Positions 6,451 to 13,724 of a DNA stretch of 13,835 nucleotides are shown one piece after another. The stretch's first letter is position 1, and each line of letters opens with the position of its first letter. This stretch comes from an uncultured Clostridium sp. (GTDB lineage: Bacteria; Bacillota; Clostridia; TANB77; CAG-508): positions 1 through 13,835 of the forward strand of contig USQA01000013.1 in NCBI GenBank assembly GCA_900556695.1, in the 5' to 3' direction. Below the pieces are notes generated by a model that saw only the letters and a list, made by a program, of their open reading frames with translations, had not been told where the DNA came from and did no database searches. A program made the position numbers and the translations under genes.

Positions 6451-7092
6451 TTAACCTTCCTCATATAAATCATCATAATATTTTCCATCTCTTGGCATAA
6501 ATGGTGGTCTTGGTCCTGGCATAGGTCCTCCTGGAAAAGGTGGTCTTACTGGTGGTCTTGGAGGAACTGGTGGACGTTGTGGCGGAAATCCTGGAGTTCC
6601 AAGTAATTCTCTAATTAATAAAATTTTAATTAAATCTCTAAGATTTCTATTTCTAAATTGTCTATCCTCTCCTCTATTTTCTACTTCTTTTTTCTCTGGC
6701 ATATTAGTCACCGTTCTGCCATCTCTTTGAGCCGTTTGAGTCGTGTTGTTTTCTCTAGTTTGAGTAGTTTTAACTTGATTTTTTAATGTGATATTAATTC
6801 CTATTTCTGTATTGCTTTCAACTGCAGAATATATTTCATCTGTCATATTTTCAACTAATTGGCTTGTTATAGGCATTGTGTTGTTTTGGCATGCAGTTGT
6901 TACCATAGGATATACTATTTTATATATTTCTGGATAACAATTTTCCAACATGCTATTTTCTGTGTTTGTTCTATTAGACATATTATATGAATTGTTATCA
7001 TTAAATTCTCTGTCAAGTATAGAACTTGTCATATTGTTAGGATAACCTAATATACTTCTTATGTATTCTTCATATGATTGATTATTTGTCAT
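6451..7092 (-). CDS. Hypothetical protein with Pro/Arg/Gly-rich tail (possible spore-coat component)
   Basis: 213 residues from the ATG at 7092, 7 nt after AAGGAGG (complement of 7100-7106). In-frame extension upstream overlaps murD and is rejected. Residues 1-16 (SYEEYIRSILGYP region) are followed by an Asn/Ser/Thr-rich linker. A short conserved-looking core with a Cys at each end, CYPEIYKIVYPMVTTAC (52-68), and a helix follow. A polar, charged stretch (about 100-150) leads to a hydrophobic helix LRDLIKILLIRELLG (151-165). The tail at about 167-200 is dense in proline with Arg, Gly and Phe, ending in DGKYYDDLYEEG. No signal peptide is present. I do not recognise a named family. The sigma-K-like promoter and the composition suggest a spore coat or mother-cell protein, which is inference. 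The hairpin over its ribosome binding site is described separately. Confidence 0.75.
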   Translation of the reverse strand: MTNNQSYEEYIRSILGYPNNMTSSILDREFNDNNSYNMSNRTNTENSMLENCYPEIYKIVYPMVTTACQNNTMPITSQLVENMTDEIYSAVESNTEIGINITLKNQVKTTQTRENNTTQTAQRDGRTVTNMPEKKEVENRGEDRQFRNRNLRDLIKILLIRELLGTPGFPPQRPPVPPRPPVRPPFPGGPMPGPRPPFMPRDGKYYDDLYEEG

Positions 7093-7098
7093 ATAAAA

Positions 7099-7133
7099 AC
7101 CTCCTTCATATTTTGTATATAATATGAGGAGGT
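7099..7133 (-). promoter_or_regulatory. Hairpin sequestering the ribosome binding site of the Pro-rich gene
   Basis: Bases 7121-7133 pair with 7099-7112, giving 13 bp with a single bulge at 7106 and an 8-nt loop. The whole AAGGAGG site (7106-7100) lies in the 3' arm in the mRNA. Minus-strand bases after the stem read UUUUUAU, so it could also act as a murD terminator. On the plus strand it is followed by seven T residues. Confidence 0.7.
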
Positions 7134-7146
7134 CTGTTTTTTTGTG
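7118..7146 (-). promoter_or_regulatory. Sigma-K-like promoter candidate within the hairpin's 5' arm
   Basis: On the minus strand CACA (7146-7143), 16 nt, then CATATTATA (7126-7118) satisfies mACm-N16-CATAnnnTA, the sigma-K consensus as I recall it. A start near 7110 would leave only the ribosome-binding-site arm of the hairpin in the RNA. A sigma-A reading (TTCACA, 18 nt, TATTAT) of nearly the same bases is also possible. Confidence 0.45.
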
Positions 7147-7153
7147 AAAATTA

Positions 7154-8554
7154 TTATATTTTTTGTACAAATTCTTTATATTTCTTTCCTCTTTCAACTG
7201 CATTTTTAAACATATCAAAGCTTGCGCTTGCAGGTGAAAATAGTACTATTTCTCCAGGTTTAGTTACTTTTTTTGCTGTTTTAATTGTTTCTTCTAAATT
7301 ATTACATGTGTAAATATGTAATTGCTTATTTTGATTATCTAATTCTTGTTTTACTGCATTAAAGATTTTTTCACTTGTTTGTCCCATAAGAATTAAATTA
7401 TTTACTTTTTCAATAATAGGTTTGGCAATAGGTGTATAGTCTAAATTTTTATCATATCCACCGGCAATTAAAGTGATTTTTTCATCAAATGCTTTTAAAC
7501 CAGATATTGTTCTAGTTGGTGATGAACTTGCAGAATCATTATACCATTTAACACCATTAATTTCTCTTACAAATTCTAATCTATGTTCAACAGCATTAAA
7601 CTCTTTAATGGCTTGTATTGCTGAATCCAACCCAACTATTTTATATGTTGCTGCAAGAGCTGCTGCAATATTTTCATAATTGTGTTTTCCTTTTAATTTT
7701 ACTTCATCTGTCTTTAAAATATGTTCTCTTATTTGATCTTTACATTGTTTTATTATTTTATCATCTACAATAAACCCATTATCTAATTTTTCTTTACTAC
7801 TGAAAAATATTACATTTCCTTTTGCTTCGTTACTACATTTTCTTGTTATTTCATTATCATAATTTAATATTAAAGTATTTTTTTCGTTTTGGTACTTAAA
7901 TATATTCTTTTTTGCATCAATATATTCTTGATAATCTTTATGTATATTTAAGTGATTTGGAGATATATTAGTAATAACTGCTATGTCTGGGCTAATTTCC
8001 ATTCCCATTAATTGAAAACTGCTTAATTCTAATACAACTATATCTTCTGGTGTCATTTTTGATAATTTTGTAAATAATGGTGTTCCTATATTTCCTCCTA
8101 AAAATGTCGTTTTCCCTGATTTTTCTAATATATGGTTAATTAAACTTGTTGTAGTTGTTTTTCCATCACTTCCAGTTACTCCTATTATTTTACATGGGCA
8201 CATTTTCATAAGCATTTCAATTTCAGTTGTTACTATAGCACCTTTTTCTTCTTCCTTAACCAATTCCTTTCTAGTAGGAAGACAACTTGGAGAACGGAAA
8301 ATAATATCAAAATCATTTAAATTTTCTAAGCTATTTTTTCCAAAATAAAATTTAAAATCGTATTTTTTTATTTTGCCCAATATTTCTTTTGGTATACTGT
8401 CAATTTCTCTTTCATCAAATACTGTTACTTTTGCCTTTTTTTCATACATATAATCAATTAATGGAATATTGCTTACTCCTAATCCAATTATAGCTACTTT
8501 TCTATATCTTATATAATTATTAAATTCTTCTAATTTTTTATTTTCAAAACTCAT
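7154..8554 (-). CDS. murD: UDP-N-acetylmuramoylalanine--D-glutamate ligase
   Basis: 466 residues, usual MurD length. The ATG at 8554 is preceded by a weak purine-rich site (AGGGAAGTGG). MurD adds D-Glu to UDP-MurNAc-L-Ala in the cytosolic stage of peptidoglycan synthesis. The N-terminal Rossmann-like domain starts with VAIIGLGVSNIPLIDY (20-35). The central Mur ligase ATPase domain has the P-loop GVTGSDGKTTT (125-135), ELSSFQL (176-182), NISPNHLN (196-203) and YIDAKKNIF (211-219, with the Lys usually carbamylated), then GKHNYEN (289-295). The C-terminal domain has EHRLE (323-327) and NDSASSSPTRT (339-349), the substrate-binding signature. It stands apart from mraY, murG or ftsW, so it is not in a classical dcw cluster here. 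Transcription is from its own promoter, divergent from a small plus-strand gene. Confidence 0.96.
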   Translation of the reverse strand: MSFENKKLEEFNNYIRYRKVAIIGLGVSNIPLIDYMYEKKAKVTVFDEREIDSIPKEILGKIKKYDFKFYFGKNSLENLNDFDIIFRSPSCLPTRKELVKEEEKGAIVTTEIEMLMKMCPCKIIGVTGSDGKTTTTSLINHILEKSGKTTFLGGNIGTPLFTKLSKMTPEDIVVLELSSFQLMGMEISPDIAVITNISPNHLNIHKDYQEYIDAKKNIFKYQNEKNTLILNYDNEITRKCSNEAKGNVIFFSSKEKLDNGFIVDDKIIKQCKDQIREHILKTDEVKLKGKHNYENIAAALAATYKIVGLDSAIQAIKEFNAVEHRLEFVREINGVKWYNDSASSSPTRTISGLKAFDEKITLIAGGYDKNLDYTPIAKPIIEKVNNLILMGQTSEKIFNAVKQELDNQNKQLHIYTCNNLEETIKTAKKVTKPGEIVLFSPASASFDMFKNAVERGKKYKEFVQKI

Positions 8555-8628
8555 TGTTCCACTTCCCTATTTTTATTCTATTTATTTTATGTATTTGTTT
8601 TTAATATGTTCTTTTATTTTATATGGAT

Positions 8629-8657
8629 ATTATATACTAAACTGTAATAAAAAACAA
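8629..8657 (-). promoter_or_regulatory. Candidate murD promoter
   Basis: On the minus strand TTGTTT (8657-8652), 17 nt, then a perfect TATAAT (8634-8629). The leader before murD would be about 65-70 nt. Confidence 0.5.
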
Positions 8658-8677
8658 ATTATCATTTTGTTTTTTTA

Positions 8678-8706
8678 GTATATTTAAAATTATTTAGGCT
8701 ACAATA
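8678..8706 (+). promoter_or_regulatory. Forespore sigma-like (sigma-G/F) promoter candidate
   Basis: GTATA (8678-8682) fits the -35 of sigma-G/F promoters. After 17 nt comes TACAATA (8700-8706), two mismatches from the sigma-G -10 CATnhTA. Read instead as sigma-F, GGCTACAATA (8697-8706) fits GGnnAnAnTA but at a short spacing of 14. TACAAT could serve sigma-A, but no TTGACA-like -35 is present. Confidence 0.35.
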
Positions 8707-8737
8707 ATATTTGAAAACTTGATTGGAGGTGCTTTTT

Positions 8738-8839
8738 ATGTCAAAAAAAGAAAACAAAAAGAATAATAAAAATAATCAAAATAACCAACAAAACAATGAA
8801 AGAAATAATGAACAAAAACAAAATAAAAATTGTAGATAA
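8738..8839 (+). CDS. 33-residue Asn/Lys/Gln-rich small protein
   Basis: An ATG at 8738 follows a strong GGAGGT (8725-8730) by 7 nt and runs to TAA at 8837. Composition is extreme: 13 Asn, 7 Lys, 5 Gln, 3 Glu, 2 Arg, a single Cys, and no hydrophobic residue after the initiator Met. It ends in NKNCR. Such a chain should be disordered, soluble and basic. The promoter candidate, the strong ribosome binding site and a dedicated terminator at 8884-8926 argue that it is a real gene despite its size. I do not recognise the family. A small spore-associated protein is my guess, from the forespore-like promoter and composition, and a chance A-rich reading frame is the alternative. Confidence 0.62.
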   Translation: MSKKENKKNNKNNQNNQQNNERNNEQKQNKNCR

Positions 8840-8883
8840 TTTTTAAAAATATCAAACAAATATATATGTTCATTGGTCATGTA

Positions 8884-8926
8884 TAAACAAAAAACGCTAT
8901 AATTAAAATATAGCGTTTTTTGTTTA
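8884..8926. terminator. Bidirectional terminator between the small protein gene and the DUF975 gene
   Basis: An 18-bp perfect stem (8884-8901 with 8909-8926) has a 7-nt loop ATTAAAA and a GCG/CGC core flanked by A-run and T-run arms. It separates two convergent genes. Confidence 0.9.
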
Positions 8927-8941
8927 CTTTATTATATTCTT

Positions 8942-9577
8942 TTATTCTTCAATTTCCTTTTTCTCTTCTACTACTTCTACTTTTTCTTCTTTGACTTCAA
9001 CTTCTTCTGATCCTTTAATTGAATTATAGAAGTTAGCTGTTGTTGCACTAATATATGGTGTTACATATATAGCAGCAATACCTAATGTAACCATTACTAA
9101 TAATAACCACCAGAAGAAAGATAATTGTAATACAAATAAATCCCATTTATGTCCATTCATCATTTCTTTACTCTTTGATAAAGCTTCTCTTGCTGTAAGT
9201 TCTGGATTATCTGCTAATATGTAGAATGACATTGAATATGCATATGTTTTTATAATTCCTGGTATTATTAATAATAATGTCCATAAGAATGTAAAGAATC
9301 CAATAATAATATTTAGCCATAATGCTCTTCCTGTTTTATTAAATCCAGTAAATACATCTCCTACAGATATTTCTTCTTTTTTAGTAAGTTTTAAATAAAC
9401 CATACATAATGATAATGTAAATGCTGGTGTTATAACAAATGATGCTATACCTCCTACAATAGGTATAAATCTACATACTATTGCTATTCCAATAATAATT
9501 AAAGCCATTACAAATAAAATTCCTATTTTTCCCTTTATTTGTTCTTTAGCAGCACTTTTTAATTCAGCTCTTGTCAT
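8942..9577 (-). CDS. DUF975 family integral membrane protein
   Basis: 211 residues. The ATG at 9577 follows GGGGGAG (complement of 9584-9590) by 6 nt. It begins with MTRAELKSAAKEQIKG, the typical DUF975 (PF06161) opening. Hydrophobic segments lie at about 17-36, 40-62, 87-107 and 146-172. Family landmarks are IIPGIIKTYAYSMSFYILAD (104-123, with the Pro-Gly turn), a SKSKEMMNGHKW motif (134-145) and an ATTANFY ending (178-184). The last 20 or so residues (EEVEVKEEKVEVVEEKKEIEE) are a low-complexity Glu/Val/Lys tail that probably faces the cytosol and is variable in the family. No biochemical function is established to my knowledge. It has a near-consensus promoter of its own and ends at a shared bidirectional terminator, so it is monocistronic. 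Confidence 0.85.
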   Translation of the reverse strand: MTRAELKSAAKEQIKGKIGILFVMALIIIGIAIVCRFIPIVGGIASFVITPAFTLSLCMVYLKLTKKEEISVGDVFTGFNKTGRALWLNIIIGFFTFLWTLLLIIPGIIKTYAYSMSFYILADNPELTAREALSKSKEMMNGHKWDLFVLQLSFFWWLLLVMVTLGIAAIYVTPYISATTANFYNSIKGSEEVEVKEEKVEVVEEKKEIEE

Positions 9578-9607
9578 CTCGAACTCCCCCTTTTATTTTT
9601 TATATTT

Positions 9608-9636
9608 ATATTTTATGTCGTTTTTTGTAATCTGTC
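9608..9636 (-). promoter_or_regulatory. Strong sigma-A-type promoter for the DUF975 gene
   Basis: On the minus strand a perfect TTGACA (9636-9631), a 17-nt spacer, then TAAAAT (9613-9608). The leader is about 25 nt. The rest of 9637-9736 is very AT-rich; I see no convincing terminator for the pyr operon in it. Confidence 0.75.
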
Positions 9637-9736
9637 AATAATTTATATTATTTTTTATTATAATTTTTTTGATATATTTTTAAATGTGTTTTTAATAAAT
9701 ATATATGTTATTTATATTTAAATAATTACTTTTATT

Positions 9737-10645
9737 TTAATTCATTTCTACTTTTCCTATTATGTCGTTAATATCATTAATTTGATATTTTTCCATATAA
9801 TCTTCAATGCCTTTTACTGTATTAACACTTGTATAAGGATCTATAAAATTTCCAGCGCCAATTGAAATTGCTTTTGCTCCTGCAAGCATAAATTCAACTG
9901 CATCATCTCCATTAATAATTCCTCCCATCCCTAATATTGGAATATTAACAGCTTGTGCTACTTGATATACCATACGAACTGCAACTGGTTTAATTGCCGG
10001 TCCAGAAAGCCCACCTGTATTATTTGCTAATACTGGTCTTCTTTTATTTATATCTATTTTCATTCCTAATAATGTATTAATTAAAGATACTCCGTCAGCG
10101 CCAGCATCTTCTACTGCTTTAGCTATTGAAGCTATATCTGTTACATTAGGAGTTAATTTTACAATAAGTGGCTTATCTAAAACTTTTCTAACTTCAGTTG
10201 TTACTTGTTTAACACCTTCATATGTATTTCCAAATGCCATACAGCCTGCTTTTACATTTGGACAAGATAAATTCAATTCAACACCATCTATATCTAATGT
10301 ATTTAATATTCTACAAAGTTCTACATATTCTTCAATACTGCTTCCACAAGCATTTACTATAATTGCAGTATCAAATTTTCTAAGAAATGGTAAATCATTT
10401 TGAGCAAAGTATTCAACACCAGGATTTTGAAGTCCTATACTATTTAACATTCCACTTGCAGTTTCACATACTCTTGAAGGTTTGTTTCCGCTTCTTGGTT
10501 TTAAAGATGTTCCTTTTGTAATAATTCCTCCTAATTTGCTCAAATCAAAAAATTCATTATATTCTCTTCCATATCCAAAAGTTCCTGACGCTACAGTAAC
10601 TGGATTCTTCATTTCTATTCCTGCAAAATTAATTTTTGTATTCAT
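9737..10645 (-). CDS. pyrD: Dihydroorotate dehydrogenase class 1B, catalytic subunit
   Basis: 302 residues, standard for PyrDB. The ATG at 10645 follows AAGGAGA (complement of 10653-10659) by 7 nt. This FMN-containing TIM-barrel subunit oxidises dihydroorotate to orotate and passes electrons to PyrK and then NAD+. Visible features are NPVTVASGTFGYG (14-26), ITKGTSLKPR (42-51), the catalytic loop NLSCPNVKAG with the class 1 base Cys128, KLTPNVTD, and the phosphate/FMN loops IPILGMGGI and AKAISIGAGNF near the C-terminus. The Cys base and the adjacent pyrK define subtype 1B rather than the fumarate-dependent 1A. It is the last gene of the visible pyr operon, 23 nt after pyrK. Confidence 0.97.
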   Translation of the reverse strand: MNTKINFAGIEMKNPVTVASGTFGYGREYNEFFDLSKLGGIITKGTSLKPRSGNKPSRVCETASGMLNSIGLQNPGVEYFAQNDLPFLRKFDTAIIVNACGSSIEEYVELCRILNTLDIDGVELNLSCPNVKAGCMAFGNTYEGVKQVTTEVRKVLDKPLIVKLTPNVTDIASIAKAVEDAGADGVSLINTLLGMKIDINKRRPVLANNTGGLSGPAIKPVAVRMVYQVAQAVNIPILGMGGIINGDDAVEFMLAGAKAISIGAGNFIDPYTSVNTVKGIEDYMEKYQINDINDIIGKVEMN

Positions 10646-10668
10646 TGCCTCTTCTCCTTTTTTTATTT

Positions 10669-11460
10669 TTATATTTCTACATTTTCCGCTTCAAATACTG
10701 GTCCATCTTTGCAAACATGCCAATATTCTGGATTCTCTATAGTACTTTTAGCTTTTTTTACAGCACATCCTAAACATGCACCTAAGCCACAAGCCATTTT
10801 TTCCTCCAAAGATATTTGACATGGAATATTTTTTTCTATTGCTAATTTTTGTACCGCTTTAAGCATAGGTAATGGACCACATGCATAAATAGAATCTATT
10901 TTTTCTTGTTCTATATCTCTTTTTAAAAAGTCAATTGCAAATCCTTTTTCACTATAACTTCCATCATCTGTTGTAATAATTAAATTATCAGATATATCTT
11001 TAAATTCTTTTTCTAATACTACATAGTTTTTATTTCTAAAACCAAGATATGTATTTACATTTTTGTTTTCTTTTTTTGCCTCTTTTGCTAATTCATATAA
11101 AGGAAATACTCCTATACCTCCTCCTATAATTCCTATTTTATTATATTTTTCATATTCAAAAGTTCCATGTCCTAATGGTCCAACAACATCAATAAAATCA
11201 CCTACTTGTTTGTTTGTCAAAATTGTTGTTCCTATTCCTTTTACTTGAAAAATAAATTCTAAAATTCCATTTTCTTTATCTAAGTTATATATACTTATTG
11301 GTCTTCTTAAAAATGGTTCTGTTTGATTAGATACTCTTATTTCTATAAAATTCCCTGGTTTAGCTTCTTCAACAATTTCAGGGACTTTTATACTAAATTT
11401 ATAAATATCAGATGTTAATTTTTCTTTATTTATTAATTCAGCTTGTTTTTGTTTTGGCAT
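10669..11460 (-). CDS. pyrK: Dihydroorotate dehydrogenase B, electron transfer subunit
   Basis: 263 residues, standard length. The ATG at 11460 follows an AGGAAGGA site (complement region 11468-11475). PyrK carries FAD and a [2Fe-2S] cluster and links PyrD to NAD+. The FAD-binding beta barrel has PFLRRPISIYN (49-59). The NAD domain has IIGGGIGVFPLYELA (111-125) and YACGPLPML (192-200). The cluster ligands are Cys224, Cys229, Cys232 and Cys250 in MACGLGACLGC and HVCKDGPVF. All expected residues are present. It lies between the broken pyrF (37 nt upstream) and pyrD, and is certainly co-transcribed with pyrD given the spacing. Confidence 0.97.
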   Translation of the reverse strand: MPKQKQAELINKEKLTSDIYKFSIKVPEIVEEAKPGNFIEIRVSNQTEPFLRRPISIYNLDKENGILEFIFQVKGIGTTILTNKQVGDFIDVVGPLGHGTFEYEKYNKIGIIGGGIGVFPLYELAKEAKKENKNVNTYLGFRNKNYVVLEKEFKDISDNLIITTDDGSYSEKGFAIDFLKRDIEQEKIDSIYACGPLPMLKAVQKLAIEKNIPCQISLEEKMACGLGACLGCAVKKAKSTIENPEYWHVCKDGPVFEAENVEI

Positions 11461-11497
11461 TTTAATTCATCCTTCCTAATTATATTTTTAAACTTTT

Positions 11498-12422
11498 TTA
11501 TTTTATTGCATTATTTAGTTCTTCTTTCATTCTTAAAGCTTCAGCTCTAGTTGCTTTTGCATACTCTTCTTCTTTAAATTCATTTTTCCATCTATCTGAT
11601 TTATATGCACACATTAAGCTTCTAGACGCATTTACAATTCCTCCTAAGCCATTTTTGTCAAACCCTAATGCTATATCTTCCGCTTTTCCACCTTGTGCTC
11701 CATATCCAGGTATTAAAAAATAAGTATGTGGTGCTATTTTTCTTATTTGAGATAATTGTTCAGGATAAGTTGCTCCAACAACTGCTGCTACACTACTATA
11801 GCCATTGGCACCTATTAAATCTTCTCCCCATTTTTCTACTAATTCTGCTACTTGAGCATATACTTCTTTATTGTTATTTAATTTTAAGTCTTGTAATTCT
11901 CCTGATGAAGGATTTGAAGTTTTTACTAAAACAAATATACCTTTATCATATTTTTTGCAGTCATCTATAAATGGTTTCACACAATCAGTTCCCATATACG
12001 GATTCACTGTAATACAGTCTACATCAAATATACTTTCTTCTTTATCTCCAATTGCTGTTTTTCCTAAATATGCATTTGAATATCCGTGCAGCAGTAGAAC
12101 CAATATCTCCTCTTTTAATATCTGCTATAACTATCATTCCTTTTTCTTTTGCATATTTACATGTTTCTTCAAATGATTTCATTCCTGGCATTCCAAACAT
12201 TTCATAAAAAGCTATTTGTGGTTTAATTGCAGGTATAATATCACATGTTGCATCTATTAGAGCTTTATTGTATTCTACAATCGCTTGTCCTACACCTTCT
12301 AAAGTTTTTTGATATTTGTCTGTTACACATTTTGGTAACATTTCATATCTTGGATCTAATCCTATTACAGTAGGATTATTTGTTTGTTTGATTTTTTCTA
12401 TTAATTTGTCTATCATATTCAT
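11498..12422 (-). pseudogene. pyrF: Orotidine 5'-phosphate decarboxylase, interrupted by a single-base frameshift
   Basis: The region encodes both halves of a long-form OMP decarboxylase (TIGR02127-like, about 305 residues). The first half starts at the ATG at 12422 (or 12416). It includes IGLDPR (20-25), AIKPQIAFYE (65-74) and the catalytic ADIKRGDIGSTAA (100-112; Asp101, Lys103, Asp106). It then runs off-frame to a stop at 12042-12044. The second half, in the next frame, resumes with GYSNAYLGKTAIG at 12085 and includes VNPYMGTDC, VLVKTSNPSS and the phosphate-binding PGYGAQGG. It ends at 11498. Removing one base (minus-strand C at 12086, in GCA-C-GGA) restores a 307-residue protein of normal length. 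No homopolymer is present. As written, the product would lack the C-terminal half and be inactive. Recent loss, assembly error or recoding are discussed in the findings. Confidence 0.88.
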
Positions 12423-12452
12423 AATTAATATTTATTTCCCTTTCATTTATTT

Positions 12453-13724
12453 TTATTTGCCATATACTATTTTTCCATTTACTATTGTATATTTTACTTT
12501 TCCTTTCAATTTTTTACCGATAAAAGGACTATTTTTTGATTTTGATACAATCATTTCCTTTGTATATATATATTCTTCATTTGGATCGAAAATTGTTATA
12601 TCTGCTATTTTTCCTTCTTTGATTGTTCCTCTGTCTATTTTTAATAATTTAGCTGGATTATATGATGTAACTTTTACTAAGTCTAAATATGTTAAATCTC
12701 CTGTATCTACTAAATTCATTATTTCTGCAGGCAAGGCTGTTTCAAATCCTATTATTCCATTTGGTGCTTTAGCTAATCCTACTGATTTTTCTTCATCAGT
12801 ATGTGGAGCATGGTCTGTAATTATACAATCAATTGTTCCATCTTTTAATCCTTGTATTATTGCCTTTCTATCTTTTTCTTCTCTTAAAGGAGGATTCATT
12901 CTTGCATTAACTCCTGATTTTAATACTTCTTCTACTGTAAAAGTAAAGTAGTGTGGACATGTTTCACATGTTACTTTTACTCCTCTTTTTTTAGCATCTC
13001 TTATCATATTAACACTTGTTTTTGTACTTATATGACAAATGTGAGTTTTTAGGTTATTTGTTTCTGCTATAACTATATCTCTTGCAGCCATTATTTCTTC
13101 TGCCTCTGGAAGGACTCCTCCTACTCCTAGCTTTTCAGCTATTTCTCCTGCATTTATAGCTCCAGCAGAAACAGATTTTTCTTCACAATGTTCTGAAACA
13201 AAACTTCCTAATTCATTTGCTTTAAACATAGCTTCTCTTATCATTTTGCTATTTACAACAGGCATTCCATCGTCTGAAAAAGCAATTGCTCCTGCTTTTT
13301 TTAGTTCTTCAAAATTTACTAATTCTTCTCCTTTTTCTCCTTTTGTTACAGAAGCAAAAGGTAAAATATTACATAAATTCACTCTTTTTCCTTCTTCAAT
13401 TATTTTTTGCAAAACAATAGCGCTATCAGGTGTTGGTTTAGTATTTGGCATAGGACAAATAGTTGTAAAACCACCACTAATGGCGCTTTTTGCACCTGTT
13501 TCGATTGTTTCTTTGTGTTCAAATCCAGGTTCTCTTAAATGACAATGCATATCAATCATTCCAGGTATTATATTTAAATTTGTACAGTCTATTGTTTGAT
13601 CTGCTTTTTCTGATATTTCTTTTGAAATTTTCTTTATTTTATCATTTTCAATTAAAATATCTAAAACTTCAAAAGTATTTGTTTTATAGTCAATTAATGT
13701 TCCATTTTTTAATAAAGTTTTCAT
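12453..13724 (-). CDS. pyrC: Dihydroorotase, class I
   Basis: 423 residues, typical of class I dihydroorotases. The ATG at 13724 follows GGAGGG (complement of 13730-13735) by 5 nt. The enzyme cyclises N-carbamoyl-aspartate to dihydroorotate. An N-terminal composite beta sandwich (about 1-52) leads into the metal site IDMHCHLREPG (57-67; His60, His62). PMPNTKPTPD (91-100) follows, then FSDDGMP with Asp152, EHCEE with His179, HICHIS with His231, and ITDHAPHT with the catalytic Asp304. The C-terminal strand region has GKIADITIFDP. The class I enzyme uses an Asp metal bridge, seen here, rather than the carbamylated Lys of class II. It is the first pyr gene visible and lies 30 nt upstream of pyrF. 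Its leader (13725-13835) is extremely AT-rich, with only a weak promoter candidate (TTGAAA 13776-13771, 17 nt, TAATAT 13753-13748). I see no PyrR-binding loop or attenuator. Confidence 0.96.
   Translation of the reverse strand: MKTLLKNGTLIDYKTNTFEVLDILIENDKIKKISKEISEKADQTIDCTNLNIIPGMIDMHCHLREPGFEHKETIETGAKSAISGGFTTICPMPNTKPTPDSAIVLQKIIEEGKRVNLCNILPFASVTKGEKGEELVNFEELKKAGAIAFSDDGMPVVNSKMIREAMFKANELGSFVSEHCEEKSVSAGAINAGEIAEKLGVGGVLPEAEEIMAARDIVIAETNNLKTHICHISTKTSVNMIRDAKKRGVKVTCETCPHYFTFTVEEVLKSGVNARMNPPLREEKDRKAIIQGLKDGTIDCIITDHAPHTDEEKSVGLAKAPNGIIGFETALPAEIMNLVDTGDLTYLDLVKVTSYNPAKLLKIDRGTIKEGKIADITIFDPNEEYIYTKEMIVSKSKNSPFIGKKLKGKVKYTIVNGKIVYGK

Noticed and set aside
6495..6595. Collagen-like Gly-X-Y repeat in the Pro-rich tail
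   Set aside because: Prolines dominate but glycine does not recur every third residue, so it is not collagen-like.
7093..7218. In-frame N-terminal extension of the Pro-rich protein to 7218
   Set aside because: It overlaps the end of murD in another frame, and the ATG at 7092 has a perfect ribosome binding site, so the upstream start is not credible.
9637..9736. Terminator or small gene downstream of pyrD
   Set aside because: Only imperfect AT-only pairings are present, with no G+C core, and no frame has a ribosome binding site.
11063..11970. Plus-strand open frames opposite pyrK and pyrF
   Set aside because: Hydrophobic antisense shadows of well-identified minus-strand genes with no initiation signals.
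12042..12110. Programmed ribosomal frameshift in pyrF
   Set aside because: No slippery run, stop-codon context or downstream stimulatory hairpin is visible, and pyrF is not a known recoded gene. I call it a frameshift lesion and leave recoding only as a check.
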